This document shows positions 1-9,701 of a stretch of 64,000 nucleotides of DNA, piece by piece. Both the position numbers and the translations under genes were made by a program. How positions within the stretch are numbered: position 1 is the first letter of the stretch; every line of letters begins with the position of its first letter. The DNA lies in contig CALGND010000067.1 in assembly GCA_937958675.1 (NCBI GenBank), positions 1-64,000 on the forward strand, in the 5' to 3' direction. This DNA is from an uncultured Granulosicoccaceae bacterium (GTDB taxonomy: Bacteria > Pseudomonadota > Gammaproteobacteria > Granulosicoccales > Granulosicoccaceae). The notes under the pieces are model-generated. The model had not been told where the DNA came from and did no database searches. It worked only from the letters and a program-made list of their open reading frames with translations.

Positions 1-679
1 TGATTCGACCACGAGCCGCTGCCTGATTTTCCATACCAACTGCAAGGTTGTTGATTGCACTATCGAAACGACTCTGAACAGCACCGTAGGCAGCACGTTG
101 GCTTGTGACAGTTTCGAGTGCTGTATCTATAGCGTCCAATGCGGCAGTTGAGTTTGCTGCATCTAGTACATCTCCACCCACCGCCGCAACAGCTACAGTG
201 TCGATATTGAGAGTTTCGCCCGAATTTGCACCCACTTGAAACGTATAAGTGTCAGCATCTGTACCAATTATGGCATTTCCGTTAAATGCGGTTACTTCGG
301 CTATACGGCCAATCTCGAGATTAAGTGCTTGATATTCTGCGTCTAGATTTGCGCGATCCGAAGCACTGTTGGTACCGTTTGCGGATTGCACAGCAAGTTC
401 ACGCATACGTTGCATCATATTACTGACTTCTGCCAAGCCGCCTTCAGCAGTTTGAGCTAAGGAGATGCCGTCGTTGGCATTTCGCATCGCGACATTCATT
501 CCACGGACTTGCGTATTCATTCGTTCTGCAATCGCAAGACCCGCAGCATCGTCCCGCGCACTATTGACTCGAAGTCCTGAGGATAGGCGTTCCATGGAGG
601 TAGCCAATGTCGATTGAGACACATTCAGATTTCTCTGCGCCGTCAACGACATTACGTTTGTATTTATAGTTTGTGCCAT
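1..679 (-). CDS. fliC: Flagellin, 3' end cut by window edge
   Basis: This is the filament subunit, exported by the flagellar type III apparatus and polymerised outside the cell. About 226 residues are visible. The N-terminus MAQTINTNVMSLTAQRNL and the DDAAGLAIAERM stretch are typical of the flagellin D0/D1 helices. The segment AAYGAVQSRFDSAINNL near residue 200 belongs to the C-terminal D1 helix, so the variable D2/D3 part is almost absent and the full protein should be about 270 residues. AGGA lies about 8 bases before the ATG. A sigma-28-type promoter lies upstream. The gene follows flgL on the same strand but probably has its own transcript. The last residues are outside the window. Confidence 0.95.
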   Translation of the reverse strand, partial: MAQTINTNVMSLTAQRNLNVSQSTLATSMERLSSGLRVNSARDDAAGLAIAERMNTQVRGMNVAMRNANDGISLAQTAEGGLAEVSNMMQRMRELAVQSANGTNSASDRANLDAEYQALNLEIGRIAEVTAFNGNAIIGTDADTYTFQVGANSGETLNIDTVAVAAVGGDVLDAANSTAALDAIDTALETVTSQRAAYGAVQSRFDSAINNLAVGMENQAAARGRI

Positions 680-776
680 TAATCTATCCTATTAAGATTG
701 ATCCATGTTTTCGAGGCATGTGGCACCTTTTCCTAAGAGTAGCGCTTAATAAACGACTACTGCCCATACACCCCTG

Positions 777-803
777 TTATCGGGATACGAAATAATATCC
801 TTA
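777..803 (-). promoter_or_regulatory. Sigma-28 (FliA) type promoter for flagellin
   Basis: Read on the minus strand, TAAG is followed by exactly 15 bases and then CCCGATAA. The family consensus is TAAA-N15-GCCGATAA, so both boxes and the spacing match with one mismatch each. The predicted start leaves a leader of about 90 bases before the flagellin ATG. Late flagellin genes are normally FliA-dependent, so position and function agree. The site is inferred from sequence only. Confidence 0.75.
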
Positions 804-825
804 GAGATGTATTTCATACTTTGCT

Positions 826-2022
826 TCAAATAAAGTTGAACAAGGACATATTTTCAACACGAGCATAGGATTGTTGGAGAGCTTCTAATGAGTTGATGTT
901 GTTTTGCAGTTGAATTACGCTATCTGTGAGGTCGGCATTTTCTAAGTCAGACACAGTTTGGTTTAACTGAATGTTAACTGCTTCGTTTTCGTTACGTGCA
1001 GAGTCGATAGTGTTGAGCCGTGCGCCAACCGCGCTGCGTTTGGTGCTTAAATGACTTAAGGCTTGGTCTAGATTAACGAGTACTGAGTTAAAGCTCTGTT
1101 GCTGATTGGCTTTTTCTGCAGATGTCACGGGTGAGTTTTGCATCGCAAGGGTAAAATCATTAACCATAGAGAATATATCTTGATTCTCACTCGGACGTAT
1201 AACAAACGCGTCGCCAGTATCCGGCTCCCCGGTGATGTTGATACTATGCCCTTCGAATTCTATAGCTTCGCCGCTTTGGTAGTTAAGACCAGATTGCAAA
1301 ACAGTGCCTGTATCTGTGTCGTTTATATCAAACGTAGTAGGGGAGGTGAAAGTTATTTCAAATTGTGAATTGCTATAGTTGCTAAGATCCGTCACGCTTC
1401 CGGCAGAAACTATTGCATTGCCGGTGTTTGCCGATGCCATCGATGTTTGAAATGTACCGTTGCCGTTTCTAACTCTTTGGAATACATCTGCGCCTGAGTC
1501 ACCCAGTTGAATTTGTCGTCCTAGGCCAATCGACAAATGATTGTTTTCGTCGCTTCCTGCATAGTTCACTGGAACTTGCCGATGAAAAGGTTTAGTACTG
1601 ACATTGCTACCACTAAACAAAAAGTCTCCGTTGGCATCACGGATGTTGGCTGTATTATAAAGTTCATCGCTTAGCTGCACTAACTCAGCCTCAATAGCAG
1701 AGCGGGCCACGTCATCTACCGCTCCGCTGTTCGCTGATAAGGCTAGCTCACGAATTCGCATTAGTGTTTCGGATGCTGAAGCGATTGCAGTTTCTTCGAG
1801 TCCTAATCGTGACTCCGCAGCGATTGAATTCCGATTAAATTGCTCTAAGCGGCTAGTAGCTTCCTCAAGCCCGAGCAGTTGACCAGCTGCGGCAGGGTCA
1901 TCCGATGGATCATTAACACGTTTGCCTGTCGTGATCTGTTCTTGATATTTAGCGATGTCAACTTGACGCTGCATCATCTCTGCAGATGCACGAGATGTTA
2001 TTTGATTACTTGATATTCTCAT
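826..2022 (-). CDS. flgL: Flagellar hook-associated protein 3 (FlgL)
   Basis: FlgL (HAP3) forms the second ring of the hook-filament junction, between FlgK and flagellin. The 398-residue product starts MRISSNQITSRA and has the flagellin-like N-terminal helix (TGKRVNDPSDDPAAAGQL) and a C-terminal helical region, the D0/D1 parts that pack like flagellin. Between them, residues 220-276 form a beta-rich insert that closely resembles an insert in the neighbouring FlgK. The start lies two bases after the flgK stop, so the two are translated from one transcript. It is the last structural gene of the flgB-L run and flagellin follows. Length and ends fit the family. Confidence 0.95.
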   Translation of the reverse strand: MRISSNQITSRASAEMMQRQVDIAKYQEQITTGKRVNDPSDDPAAAGQLLGLEEATSRLEQFNRNSIAAESRLGLEETAIASASETLMRIRELALSANSGAVDDVARSAIEAELVQLSDELYNTANIRDANGDFLFSGSNVSTKPFHRQVPVNYAGSDENNHLSIGLGRQIQLGDSGADVFQRVRNGNGTFQTSMASANTGNAIVSAGSVTDLSNYSNSQFEITFTSPTTFDINDTDTGTVLQSGLNYQSGEAIEFEGHSINITGEPDTGDAFVIRPSENQDIFSMVNDFTLAMQNSPVTSAEKANQQQSFNSVLVNLDQALSHLSTKRSAVGARLNTIDSARNENEAVNIQLNQTVSDLENADLTDSVIQLQNNINSLEALQQSYARVENMSLFNFI

Positions 2023-2024
2023 AC

Positions 2025-3917
2025 CTACCTGGCTACCACGCCTAGCATTGTCTGGAAAATAGTATCTGCCGTGGAAATGATTTGCGCTGAAGCCTGATAA
2101 GACTGCTCATAGCGCGTTAAATTTATAGCCTCTTCATCCAAATTAACCCCCGACACCGATTGCTGTCGTTCTATGGCATCTAATCGAATATGATCGAGCG
2201 CTTCACTTCGTGTTTGAGAGGATCGAGTTTGACCACCCACGCGCGAAACCAAAGTGCTATAGGCATCATTGAACGATGTGCCTCCAGTCATTTCAGGAGA
2301 AATTTGTAAGGCTGCTATCGCAAGCCCGTTACTGTTGTTACCTTGGGCTGTATTGTTTGCTTGAATGGAAAATTCGTCGCCCGCTTGAGGAGCACCGTCA
2401 ATGTTTACTTGCCAACCGTTATAGCTAATTGCCGTATTTGGCGCGTAAGTGTTGCCAGCCGACAAAACGGTACCGGTGTTGCCATCGACTAAATCGAAAG
2501 TTGTGTCGGTGTTAAAACGAATATCAACGTTGTTTTGCAACGCTGGGTTGTCGATGTCGTTAACCTGTGGGTCACTGACGCTTGCGTCACTTAGGTTACT
2601 GACGTCACCCGAACTACTTATTGGGCTGGATAAGGCCAAAGAATCTGCATTGTTGAGCACGCTCTCTATACCGGCGGCCGCGCGTCGAACCGGCGAAATT
2701 CTAAATGTGTCTCCACTAGCTGGCACGCCAGAAAAGCTGATTTGCATGCCATCGAGCGTTAGTGGCATTGTGCTACTTGTCTGCGTTTGATCGCTTAGCC
2801 TCGTGATTAAGAAGTCGGTACCCGTGTACTGCACATCATATTCGGTAGCCTCTACTTGTGATATATCTGTAAACGTAGATGAAATGGTTGCGGAGCCGCT
2901 GTTTTGATCATTAGCCGTAACATTTGGCTCTGAAACGCTAAACATGTCCGAGCCGGGGTTGCCATTTAAATCAACGCCTTGTGCATTTTGAGTGTTCATG
3001 CTGTTAGCAAACTGAAGAGCAATAAGCCCTAGTTCATTCATGCTGGGTTTTAAAGTTTGGTTTTGAAATTCTAGTAAGCCACCAATGACGCCTCCACTCA
3101 GGCGAGGTGTCACATTCTGCCATGAGTTGCCATACGAAATTTCTATTTGCGTCTGATCTGATGATAATGAATTCGCGGTTGTACGTAGCTCACTTACGTG
3201 ACCGCCAATGACTAAGCCAACACCATTGCCCATAAAAATGCTTGCTGAACCGTCGTCCTGTTCTAGTTTTGTGATATCAACGAATTCAGATATTTTTTTG
3301 ATGAGCAGATCACGTTTATCGAGTAAATCATTTACTTCAGTACCGCCGCTATGAAACCCGGTGGATATAATTCGCTGATTTAGCTCAGCAACTTCGGTGG
3401 CATATTGATTGATTTCATTAACAGCGGCATTAGTGCGTAGATTGACTTCTTCTTGGGAGTTGTCTAGCTGAGACTGTAACGCTTGCAGGCGGGACGCTAC
3501 GCCTTCTGTGCTACTTAAAAATATCTCTCTGGCGGCACTGGATGATGGGTTACTATTGACATCTTCGATAGCTGTAAAGAAGTCATTTAATACTGGTGTT
3601 AAACTTAATGCGTCGTCAGCGACCAAGTTGTCAATGCGGCTGGTAAGCTGGTATTGCGTATCCTGGTGAGCGTGGGCGCTTGTTGATTGTATTATCTGAG
3701 CTACAGCAAATTGGTCGTGCAGCCGCTCGACTCCAACAGCGCGCACACCATTGCCAACAAATCCATTTGATGTTTTTGATGGCGAAACTGCTTCTAGTTC
3801 AACTCGTTGGCGAGAGTATCCCTCTGTATTTAGGTTCGCGATATTATGCGATGTAGTGGTCAATGCTCGCTGGAACGCCTGCAAGCTATTGCTACCATTT
3901 CTAAGAAGATCGGTCAC
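2025..3917 (-). CDS. flgK: Flagellar hook-associated protein 1 (FlgK)
   Basis: FlgK (HAP1) forms the first junction ring on top of the hook. The 630-residue product has the rod/hook-type N-terminus (LQAFQRALTTTSHNIANLNTEGYSRQRV) and the matching C-terminal helix ending in EQSYQASAQIISTADTIFQT. The middle is long and variable and holds two related beta-rich modules, at about residues 358-408 and 463-519. The second resembles the FlgL insert, sharing the TTFD..D..TGTVL..G pattern. The start codon overlaps the flgJ stop by 4 bases (ATGA), which indicates translational coupling. Confidence 0.95.
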   Translation of the reverse strand: MTDLLRNGSNSLQAFQRALTTTSHNIANLNTEGYSRQRVELEAVSPSKTSNGFVGNGVRAVGVERLHDQFAVAQIIQSTSAHAHQDTQYQLTSRIDNLVADDALSLTPVLNDFFTAIEDVNSNPSSSAAREIFLSSTEGVASRLQALQSQLDNSQEEVNLRTNAAVNEINQYATEVAELNQRIISTGFHSGGTEVNDLLDKRDLLIKKISEFVDITKLEQDDGSASIFMGNGVGLVIGGHVSELRTTANSLSSDQTQIEISYGNSWQNVTPRLSGGVIGGLLEFQNQTLKPSMNELGLIALQFANSMNTQNAQGVDLNGNPGSDMFSVSEPNVTANDQNSGSATISSTFTDISQVEATEYDVQYTGTDFLITRLSDQTQTSSTMPLTLDGMQISFSGVPASGDTFRISPVRRAAAGIESVLNNADSLALSSPISSSGDVSNLSDASVSDPQVNDIDNPALQNNVDIRFNTDTTFDLVDGNTGTVLSAGNTYAPNTAISYNGWQVNIDGAPQAGDEFSIQANNTAQGNNSNGLAIAALQISPEMTGGTSFNDAYSTLVSRVGGQTRSSQTRSEALDHIRLDAIERQQSVSGVNLDEEAINLTRYEQSYQASAQIISTADTIFQTMLGVVAR

Positions 3918-4948
3918 AACGCTGGGCTCTGTTGAATTGTTTCTATTTGTCTCAGTATTTCGATAGCCTTGTTAGCGTACTCGGGGTCGGTTGCGTAACC
4001 TGCGCGCTGTAATTCATGCAAGAAAGAATGGTTATCAGCGCCAGCATCAAGTGCATTTTCGTATCGAGGATTAGTCAATAAGAAGTCAGCAAAATCGTTA
4101 ACTGCGTAGGAGTGATTTTGATAACGTCTAAATGGTTCGTCGACAGTGATTGCTTGATTATTTATATACTCAGTTGTTTTGTGCATTGTGTATGGTGTTG
4201 TTTTGCCATGTGCCTTTATACCAAATAGGTTATGTGAGCTAGCGCCATTTGAATCTTTAATGACATGCTTTCCCCAACCGGTTTCCAATGCTGCAATAGC
4301 GACTACTATATTGGGTTCAATTCCCAGGCGAGCGGCACTTCGTTTAGCGTCAGGTAGCAAAGACTCGATAAATTGTCTTTTGGTTTCCCCTAGGGGGAGT
4401 TCATCTGCATTTGCTACTGATCTAAGAGAATCGCTACTGATTGAGCCATACGGAGATGACTGTAATTGATTGACTGAATCTGCCTCATTCATTAACGCTT
4501 TGTAGTGGCTAATATTGTCTACTGCGGAGCTTAGTTTGCCGTTACGTGCCAAAGTGTTTGGATGGTTTGACAAATTCTGCATACTTTTATCAAACTCTGA
4601 CACTTGACCGTGAGACTGATTAGCATCGATTCCAAGCTGCGCGTTGAGCTGCCTACTGATAGCAGTTGCGATACCTAGTCCGCCGGATTCAGATAATTTA
4701 CTTGCCAACTCCTTGTCAAACATGTCGTCATACATCGCACGCTCGTTAGAAGGTTTATCGCCCAAGGTCGTACTGCGCATTGCTTTGAGCATATTGTGGA
4801 CCAATAAGGCTTCAAATTTTTTTGCGACCTTCTCGGTGTCTTCGGAGGTTTTTAATTGCTCCTTATCTATTGCAGCGTCGCGCGCCTGATGGGGTCGCAT
4901 AGCATTGAGCGAATCAAGAGGAATACCTGTGGACGCTAATGTACTCAT
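3914..4948 (-). CDS. flgJ: Flagellar rod cap and peptidoglycan hydrolase (FlgJ)
   Basis: FlgJ caps the growing rod and opens the peptidoglycan layer for it. The 344-residue product has two parts. The N-terminal rod-binding domain (about residues 35-105, with KKFEALLVHNMLKAMR) is joined by a linker to a C-terminal glucosaminidase-type domain (about 185-340). In the hydrolase, AALETGWGKH carries the expected catalytic glutamate (E222) and NLFGIKA follows, as in family members. This is the two-domain form usual in gammaproteobacteria. The gene starts one base after the flgI stop and overlaps flgK at its own end. Confidence 0.95.
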   Translation of the reverse strand: MSTLASTGIPLDSLNAMRPHQARDAAIDKEQLKTSEDTEKVAKKFEALLVHNMLKAMRSTTLGDKPSNERAMYDDMFDKELASKLSESGGLGIATAISRQLNAQLGIDANQSHGQVSEFDKSMQNLSNHPNTLARNGKLSSAVDNISHYKALMNEADSVNQLQSSPYGSISSDSLRSVANADELPLGETKRQFIESLLPDAKRSAARLGIEPNIVVAIAALETGWGKHVIKDSNGASSHNLFGIKAHGKTTPYTMHKTTEYINNQAITVDEPFRRYQNHSYAVNDFADFLLTNPRYENALDAGADNHSFLHELQRAGYATDPEYANKAIEILRQIETIQQSPAL

Positions 4949-4949
4949 C

Positions 4950-6068
4950 CTAAATAATGATCAACTGGGCTCTCAAAGCGCCCGCTTGCTTTAGTGCTTC
5001 AAGAATGGCTACTAGGTCACCTGGTGCTGCACCAACATTATTTATTGCTTGTACTATTTCTGATAACGTCGTGCCTCTACCAAGTTCGAACATGCGGCTA
5101 TCCTCTTGCGTAACTGCGATTTTGGACTCTGGTGCTACGACTGTTTGGCCTTCGCTTAGTGGTTGCGGCTGGTTAACCAAAGTATCTTCAGTAATAGTGA
5201 CAGAGAGGCTGCCATGTGTGACTGCAGCAGGTCCGACAGTAACATTGCTACCAATAACGATCGTGCCAGTACGTGAATTAACAATGATCTTTCCCGATCC
5301 TTGGCCAGGATCCACGTTTAGCTCTTGCAGTAAGCCGGTAAATGTGACTTTTTGAGAGAGGTCTTTAGGTGCTCTTACTGAGATAGATACGGCATCTAAG
5401 GCGACTGCTGCGCTCATATCCAGATACGAATTTATGGCTTCAACAACTCGGTGAGCAGTAGTGAAGTCGGCTTGATGAAGATTAAAGATAACTTGTTTAC
5501 TGTCCGTAAATGGGTTTGGAACTGTTCGTTCAACACTTGCGCCATTTGGTATTCGGCCAACACTGGGTACATTAATCGAAACTGATGAGCCATCGGCACC
5601 CGCTATTCCTAAGCCACCAACAGCTAGATTCCCCTGAGCAATAGCGTATACCTCACCATCTGCACCTCGTAGTGGGGACATAAGCAAACTACCGCCACGT
5701 AGTGACTTTGAATTACCTAAGGAGGAAACTGTAATATCTATTGTCTGGCCTGGTTTAGTAAATGGAGGCAGTACAGCGTGAATTGATACCGCGGCTACAT
5801 TCTTAGGCTGTAATTTAATGTCAGGGGGGATGGTTACGCCGTACTGGGTAAGCATGCTCCGCAAACTTTGTTCCGTGAATCCCACTTGGCTAGTTTGATC
5901 GCCTGTACCGTCTAAGCCGACCACGAGTCCATATCCTAAAAGAGGATTGTCTCTCATGCCTGCTATACTGGTCAGGTCCTTGATACGCTCTGCTTTAGCA
6001 TTTATTGGTGTAAGGATTGCCGTAAGGCACAGCAGCGCACGGACAAAATAGGCGTATTTAGATTTCAT
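4950..6068 (-). CDS. flgI: Flagellar P-ring protein (FlgI)
   Basis: FlgI is the periplasmic ring protein that surrounds the rod in the peptidoglycan layer. The 372-residue product begins with a Sec signal peptide (positively charged start, LLCLTAILTPINAKA, cleavage after AKA) and continues with ERIKDLTSIAGMRDNPLLGYGLVVGLDGTGD, a stretch highly typical of FlgI. The C-terminal GDLVAILEALKQAGALRAQL is also typical. Full length for the family. It lies between flgH and flgJ with very short spacers. Its chaperone gene flgA is encoded on the other strand near 13 kb. Confidence 0.96.
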   Translation of the reverse strand: MKSKYAYFVRALLCLTAILTPINAKAERIKDLTSIAGMRDNPLLGYGLVVGLDGTGDQTSQVGFTEQSLRSMLTQYGVTIPPDIKLQPKNVAAVSIHAVLPPFTKPGQTIDITVSSLGNSKSLRGGSLLMSPLRGADGEVYAIAQGNLAVGGLGIAGADGSSVSINVPSVGRIPNGASVERTVPNPFTDSKQVIFNLHQADFTTAHRVVEAINSYLDMSAAVALDAVSISVRAPKDLSQKVTFTGLLQELNVDPGQGSGKIIVNSRTGTIVIGSNVTVGPAAVTHGSLSVTITEDTLVNQPQPLSEGQTVVAPESKIAVTQEDSRMFELGRGTTLSEIVQAINNVGAAPGDLVAILEALKQAGALRAQLIII

Positions 6069-6080
6069 TATTATTCAATC

Positions 6081-6806
6081 CTAGAATGGCCATAGTGGGC
6101 TGTGAAATACGCGTGTTAGCCAGCCGGCAGTGTTAGCGTCAGCCAAAAGACCAGTACCGCCGTAAGTAATTTGCGCATCGGCAATTTTAGATGAATGCAC
6201 AGAGTTATCGGGTGCGATATCGGTGGGCCGTATTTGCCCTGATACTTTTACAATTTCGCTTCCCTGATTTAATGTTAAGGTTTTTTGGCCTTGTATCCAT
6301 AGGTTGCCATTAGCCAATTTGTGCGAAATAGTGACTGCAACACTGCCACTAAGTCGATTGCTTTGGCTGCTATCAGCTTGGCCGGAAAAATCGCTTTGTG
6401 ATGACACGTCGGCTGATAAAATCTCTTTACCTGACAACGTAACCGGACCGCCAAACAGGGTAGGGCCAGGGATGTTTATTCCCGATCCCTTGTTTGTTGA
6501 AGTAGAAGCTGCTTTTGTTGCATCTGTACGCTCTTCCAGCACGACGTTGATGACGTCTCCAACGCGCCGTGCCCGTACATCTTCAAACAGGAAGCGATTA
6601 TTGTTGGTGTTGTAAATTGACCCATCAACGACCGTGGGAGTGACTTCTGCGGCCCTGATTACAGGGGGAGGTTCGCTTGTTTGAACTGGCACTGTTTTGC
6701 AAGCGCTGATGGCACTCAAAACAAACATTGCGAAACCGACCCTCGGCACGCTACGCGCCATGAAATGCGACTGTTGGCAAAAACAATGAAAGATGTTAAT
6801 CAACAT
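6081..6806 (-). CDS. flgH: Flagellar L-ring lipoprotein (FlgH)
   Basis: FlgH forms the outer-membrane ring of the basal body. The body (VGDVINVVLEERTDATKAASTSTNKGSG, and GNLWIQGQKTLTLNQG.E.V..SG.IRP.DI near the end) is typical of FlgH. A lipobox ISAC marks the lipidated cysteine. The start is uncertain. I chose the ATG preceded by TAAGG with an 8-base spacer, just after the flgG stop. A later ATG at 6761 would give a tidier 21-residue lipoprotein signal (MARSVPRVGF...SAC) but has no visible ribosome site. Extending further upstream to 6890 would overlap flgG by 74 bases and is unlikely. Confidence 0.93.
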   Translation of the reverse strand: MLINIFHCFCQQSHFMARSVPRVGFAMFVLSAISACKTVPVQTSEPPPVIRAAEVTPTVVDGSIYNTNNNRFLFEDVRARRVGDVINVVLEERTDATKAASTSTNKGSGINIPGPTLFGGPVTLSGKEILSADVSSQSDFSGQADSSQSNRLSGSVAVTISHKLANGNLWIQGQKTLTLNQGSEIVKVSGQIRPTDIAPDNSVHSSKIADAQITYGGTGLLADANTAGWLTRVFHSPLWPF

Positions 6807-6816
6807 AACCATTGCC

Positions 6817-7602
6817 TTACAAGTTGTTGTTGATGTATTGCAGCATGCCATCGGTTGTCGATATCGCTTTAGAACTGATTTCGTAAGCACGTTGAGTTTC
6901 TATCATGCTAACTAACTCCTCTACGATATTGACATTTGATGTCTCCACGGATCCCTGTATCAGTGAACCCAAGCCACCGACTCCTGCCGTGCCTTGTATT
7001 GGAGCACCACTTGCCGCTGTCTCGTTAAAAAGGTTTCCCCCTATGGCTTGTAAACCTGCTGGGTTCATGAAGTCGGTCAGTGTTACTGAACCTATTTGTG
7101 TGCCTGCGCTAACCCCGGGAAGCTGGACAGTGACTATGCCGTCTTCACCTATAGTGAGGCTTTGTGCATTTTGTGGAACTGAAATGCCGGGTTGTAGAAC
7201 GTAGCCACTGGCATTGACCATTTGCCCTTGAGAATCAAGTTGGAAAGAACCATCTCGTGTATAGGCCAATCCGCCATCGGGTTTTAGTACTTCGAAGAAT
7301 CCTCGGCCCTGAATGGCTAGATCAAGCGCATCTTCGGTACGCGCAAGATTACCTTGTATAAACAGTTTCTCTGTTGATACAACGCGTACACCAGTACCAA
7401 CGCTTAATCCTGAGGGTAGTTGTGTATTTTGAGAGGACTGAGCTCCGGGTTGGCGCATAGTCTGATACAGGAGATCCTGAAATACAGCCCGGTCTCGTTT
7501 AAATCCAGTTGTGTTTGTGTTCGCAAGGTTGTTTGATATAACTTGCATGCGCGTTTGTTGTGCGTCAAGCCCTGTCTTTGCTGCCCATAGTGCACCGTTC
7601 AT
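6817..7602 (-). CDS. flgG: Flagellar distal rod protein (FlgG)
   Basis: FlgG builds the distal rod that passes through the P and L rings. The 261-residue product has the N-terminal signature [20 protein letters not shown] followed by [18 protein letters not shown], the central [11 protein letters not shown] block, and the C-terminal [20 protein letters not shown] helix shared by rod and hook proteins. The length is that of the family (about 260). It lies between flgF and flgH, as in the canonical operon. Confidence 0.97.
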   Translation of the reverse strand: MNGALWAAKTGLDAQQTRMQVISNNLANTNTTGFKRDRAVFQDLLYQTMRQPGAQSSQNTQLPSGLSVGTGVRVVSTEKLFIQGNLARTEDALDLAIQGRGFFEVLKPDGGLAYTRDGSFQLDSQGQMVNASGYVLQPGISVPQNAQSLTIGEDGIVTVQLPGVSAGTQIGSVTLTDFMNPAGLQAIGGNLFNETAASGAPIQGTAGVGGLGSLIQGSVETSNVNIVEELVSMIETQRAYEISSKAISTTDGMLQYINNNL

Positions 7603-7665
7603 AACTTATATTTCCCTTCAAAGCGTAATTTTGGAGTGTCGGTGTTTACAAAACCGTTACTCAAA

Positions 7666-8403
7666 TTAACTTGCTTGTAGTAATTTGCTGGCCGCGGCAT
7701 CGTTTTCTTCCGCAATGCCCATCATTTTTATTTGAGTTTCGAATTGACGTGAAAGCTCTATCATCGTGACCAGGGCTTGAACGCTATTCACGTTACTGGA
7801 TTCGATAGCACCGGATTCGATTTGCACACTACCGTCGGCTTCTTCGATACCTTCGTCACTGACAAACAAACCTCGCTCATTACGTTTTAAAGTTTCGGTT
7901 TCGGGGTTAACGAGTTTGATGCGATCGATCACTGCTAATTCAGCTTGGCCTTGCCCTAGCGGTCTAATGGTTATTGTTCCATCCTTGCCAATAGATATTT
8001 CATCATAAGGAGAAAGGCTAATTGGCCCACCATTTCCAAGTACGAGGTTACCGTTGGAGGTTTGTAAAAGGCCTTCCGCCGTAATTTTTAAATCCCCAGC
8101 TCGTGTATAGGCTTCATTGCCATCAACGTCTTGTACTGCGATAAAACCATCACCGTCTATAGCAATATCCAGCGGGTTTCCAGTTCTAATAATGTTGCCT
8201 TGTACATGGCTTGCCCCAACGTGGTTTGTTTGGGTATAAGCGCGATCCGGATGGCCTGGGCCATATACCGGTACAGCTTGGAATGCATCCATTTGCGCTT
8301 TAAACCCTGTCGTATTTACATTGGCCAGGTTATGGTTATTAGTGCTTTGCTCGATCAATGTCTGGCGTGCACCAGACATTGATAAATAAACCAACTTATC
8401 CAT
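7666..8403 (-). CDS. flgF: Flagellar proximal rod protein (FlgF)
   Basis: FlgF is one of the proximal rod proteins. The 245-residue product starts MDKLVYLSMSGARQTLIEQ, a typical FlgF opening, then HNLANVNTTGFKAQMDAFQ, LDIAIDGDGFIAVQ and the C-terminal SSNVNSVQALVTMIELSRQFE. It is shorter than FlgG and has no hook-type insertion. It is separated from flgE by about 30 bases and from flgG by about 60, consistent with one operon. Confidence 0.96.
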   Translation of the reverse strand: MDKLVYLSMSGARQTLIEQSTNNHNLANVNTTGFKAQMDAFQAVPVYGPGHPDRAYTQTNHVGASHVQGNIIRTGNPLDIAIDGDGFIAVQDVDGNEAYTRAGDLKITAEGLLQTSNGNLVLGNGGPISLSPYDEISIGKDGTITIRPLGQGQAELAVIDRIKLVNPETETLKRNERGLFVSDEGIEEADGSVQIESGAIESSNVNSVQALVTMIELSRQFETQIKMMGIAEENDAAASKLLQAS

Positions 8404-8432
8404 CAGTTATTTCCTTGCTTACGCTATGTCAA

Positions 8433-9656
8433 TTACCGCTTGATATTAATGACAGTTTGAGTCAGCGTGTCGCCTGTGCTGATGACCTGTGCATTAGCTT
8501 GGAAGCTACGTTGGGCGCCGATCATAGAAACCAGCTCCTGCGTAATATCAACATTGGAAGATTCTATTGCGCCCGATTGTAATGTGCCAAGGGTGCCACC
8601 ACCTGGAATACCGGTGATAGGCTCGCCTGAAGAATAAGACTCAGCCCAACTGCTGTCTCCTATTTGCTGCAAGCCTTGAGTATTCGCAAATTTTGTTAAG
8701 GTTATTTGGCCCATGATTTTCGCTTGGCTATTAGTAAATCGACCAAATATGACACCGTCTGCGTCAATATCGAAATTATCTAACCGCCCAGCGGCATAGC
8801 CATCCTGCGATATTTTGTTCACCCCAAATGGATTATCAAACTGTGTTGTGTTACCAAAGTCGATATCAACTGACATTGGAGCACCGCCAGATGATGGGTT
8901 AAAAGCGCTAGTTGTTATTTCGCTACCGGGTGCACCATTTACCGTATCAATTTCGCCGTCATCGGTAAAGGTGATTTCATCACCACCGGGTTGACTTACT
9001 TCAACATCGTCAATGTAGGTGAATGCAGACCAAGAATTGGGCGTATCTTTGTGAAAGTAAATTGACGCGACTTGAGGCGTGCCTAGTGAGTCATACACGC
9101 TCACCGATGTTGAATAATTAATTGTAGATGGATCTGTTATGTCAAAGGCTGGTAACACCTCAGCGGTGGCGTCGAGGTTGAGAGTTAGTTCCATACCTGT
9201 TGTAGGTCTCGGTGATAGCTCAGAGAAATCCAACTTTAAGTCATTTGTGAGAGGTAGAATTTCGTTGTTTTCATCGGCTGGATACCCTGTAAGGCGGCCA
9301 CCTTGGTTGTTAACGATATATCCATCGGGATCTAGGCCGAATGTACCTGAACGAGTGTAATAGGGCGTGTTGCCATCCGTTACTCTAAACATGCCTTCAC
9401 CTGAAATGGCGATATCCAAATTGTTATTAGTGAAACTTAGATCGCCTTGGGTAAAATCTTGTTTAATGGCTGTGGTACTAACGCCTTGTCCAATTGAAAC
9501 CTCCGAGTAGCCTAGTGTACTCTGGGCAAAGATATCGGCAAATTCTGCTCGTGAGCGTTTAAAGCCGGTAGTGGCATTATTGGCTATGTTATTTGATATT
9601 ACATCCAATTGCGCCGAGGCTGCGTTTAAACCTGTAAGTGCGATTTCAGTTGTCAT
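8433..9656 (-). CDS. flgE: Flagellar hook protein (FlgE)
   Basis: FlgE polymerises into the hook, the universal joint between basal body and filament. The 407-residue product has the N-terminal NAASAQLDVISNNIANNATT and GFKRSRAEFADIF, a long surface-exposed middle part (about residues 150-320), and the C-terminal ESSNVDITQELVSMIGAQRS and FQANAQVISTGD helix. The size is normal for the family. It lies downstream of flgD, whose product caps the growing hook. Confidence 0.97.
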   Translation of the reverse strand: MTTEIALTGLNAASAQLDVISNNIANNATTGFKRSRAEFADIFAQSTLGYSEVSIGQGVSTTAIKQDFTQGDLSFTNNNLDIAISGEGMFRVTDGNTPYYTRSGTFGLDPDGYIVNNQGGRLTGYPADENNEILPLTNDLKLDFSELSPRPTTGMELTLNLDATAEVLPAFDITDPSTINYSTSVSVYDSLGTPQVASIYFHKDTPNSWSAFTYIDDVEVSQPGGDEITFTDDGEIDTVNGAPGSEITTSAFNPSSGGAPMSVDIDFGNTTQFDNPFGVNKISQDGYAAGRLDNFDIDADGVIFGRFTNSQAKIMGQITLTKFANTQGLQQIGDSSWAESYSSGEPITGIPGGGTLGTLQSGAIESSNVDITQELVSMIGAQRSFQANAQVISTGDTLTQTVINIKR

Positions 9657-9701
9657 TTTTTTTCCAGTATTTATTTGTTTAAATTTAGAACTAATTTAGT
9701 T

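Noticed and set aside
6762-6890. Extended N-terminus of flgH
   Set aside because: The frame reaching 6890 overlaps flgG by 74 bases and precedes the lipoprotein signal. A start at 6806 or 6761 is preferred.
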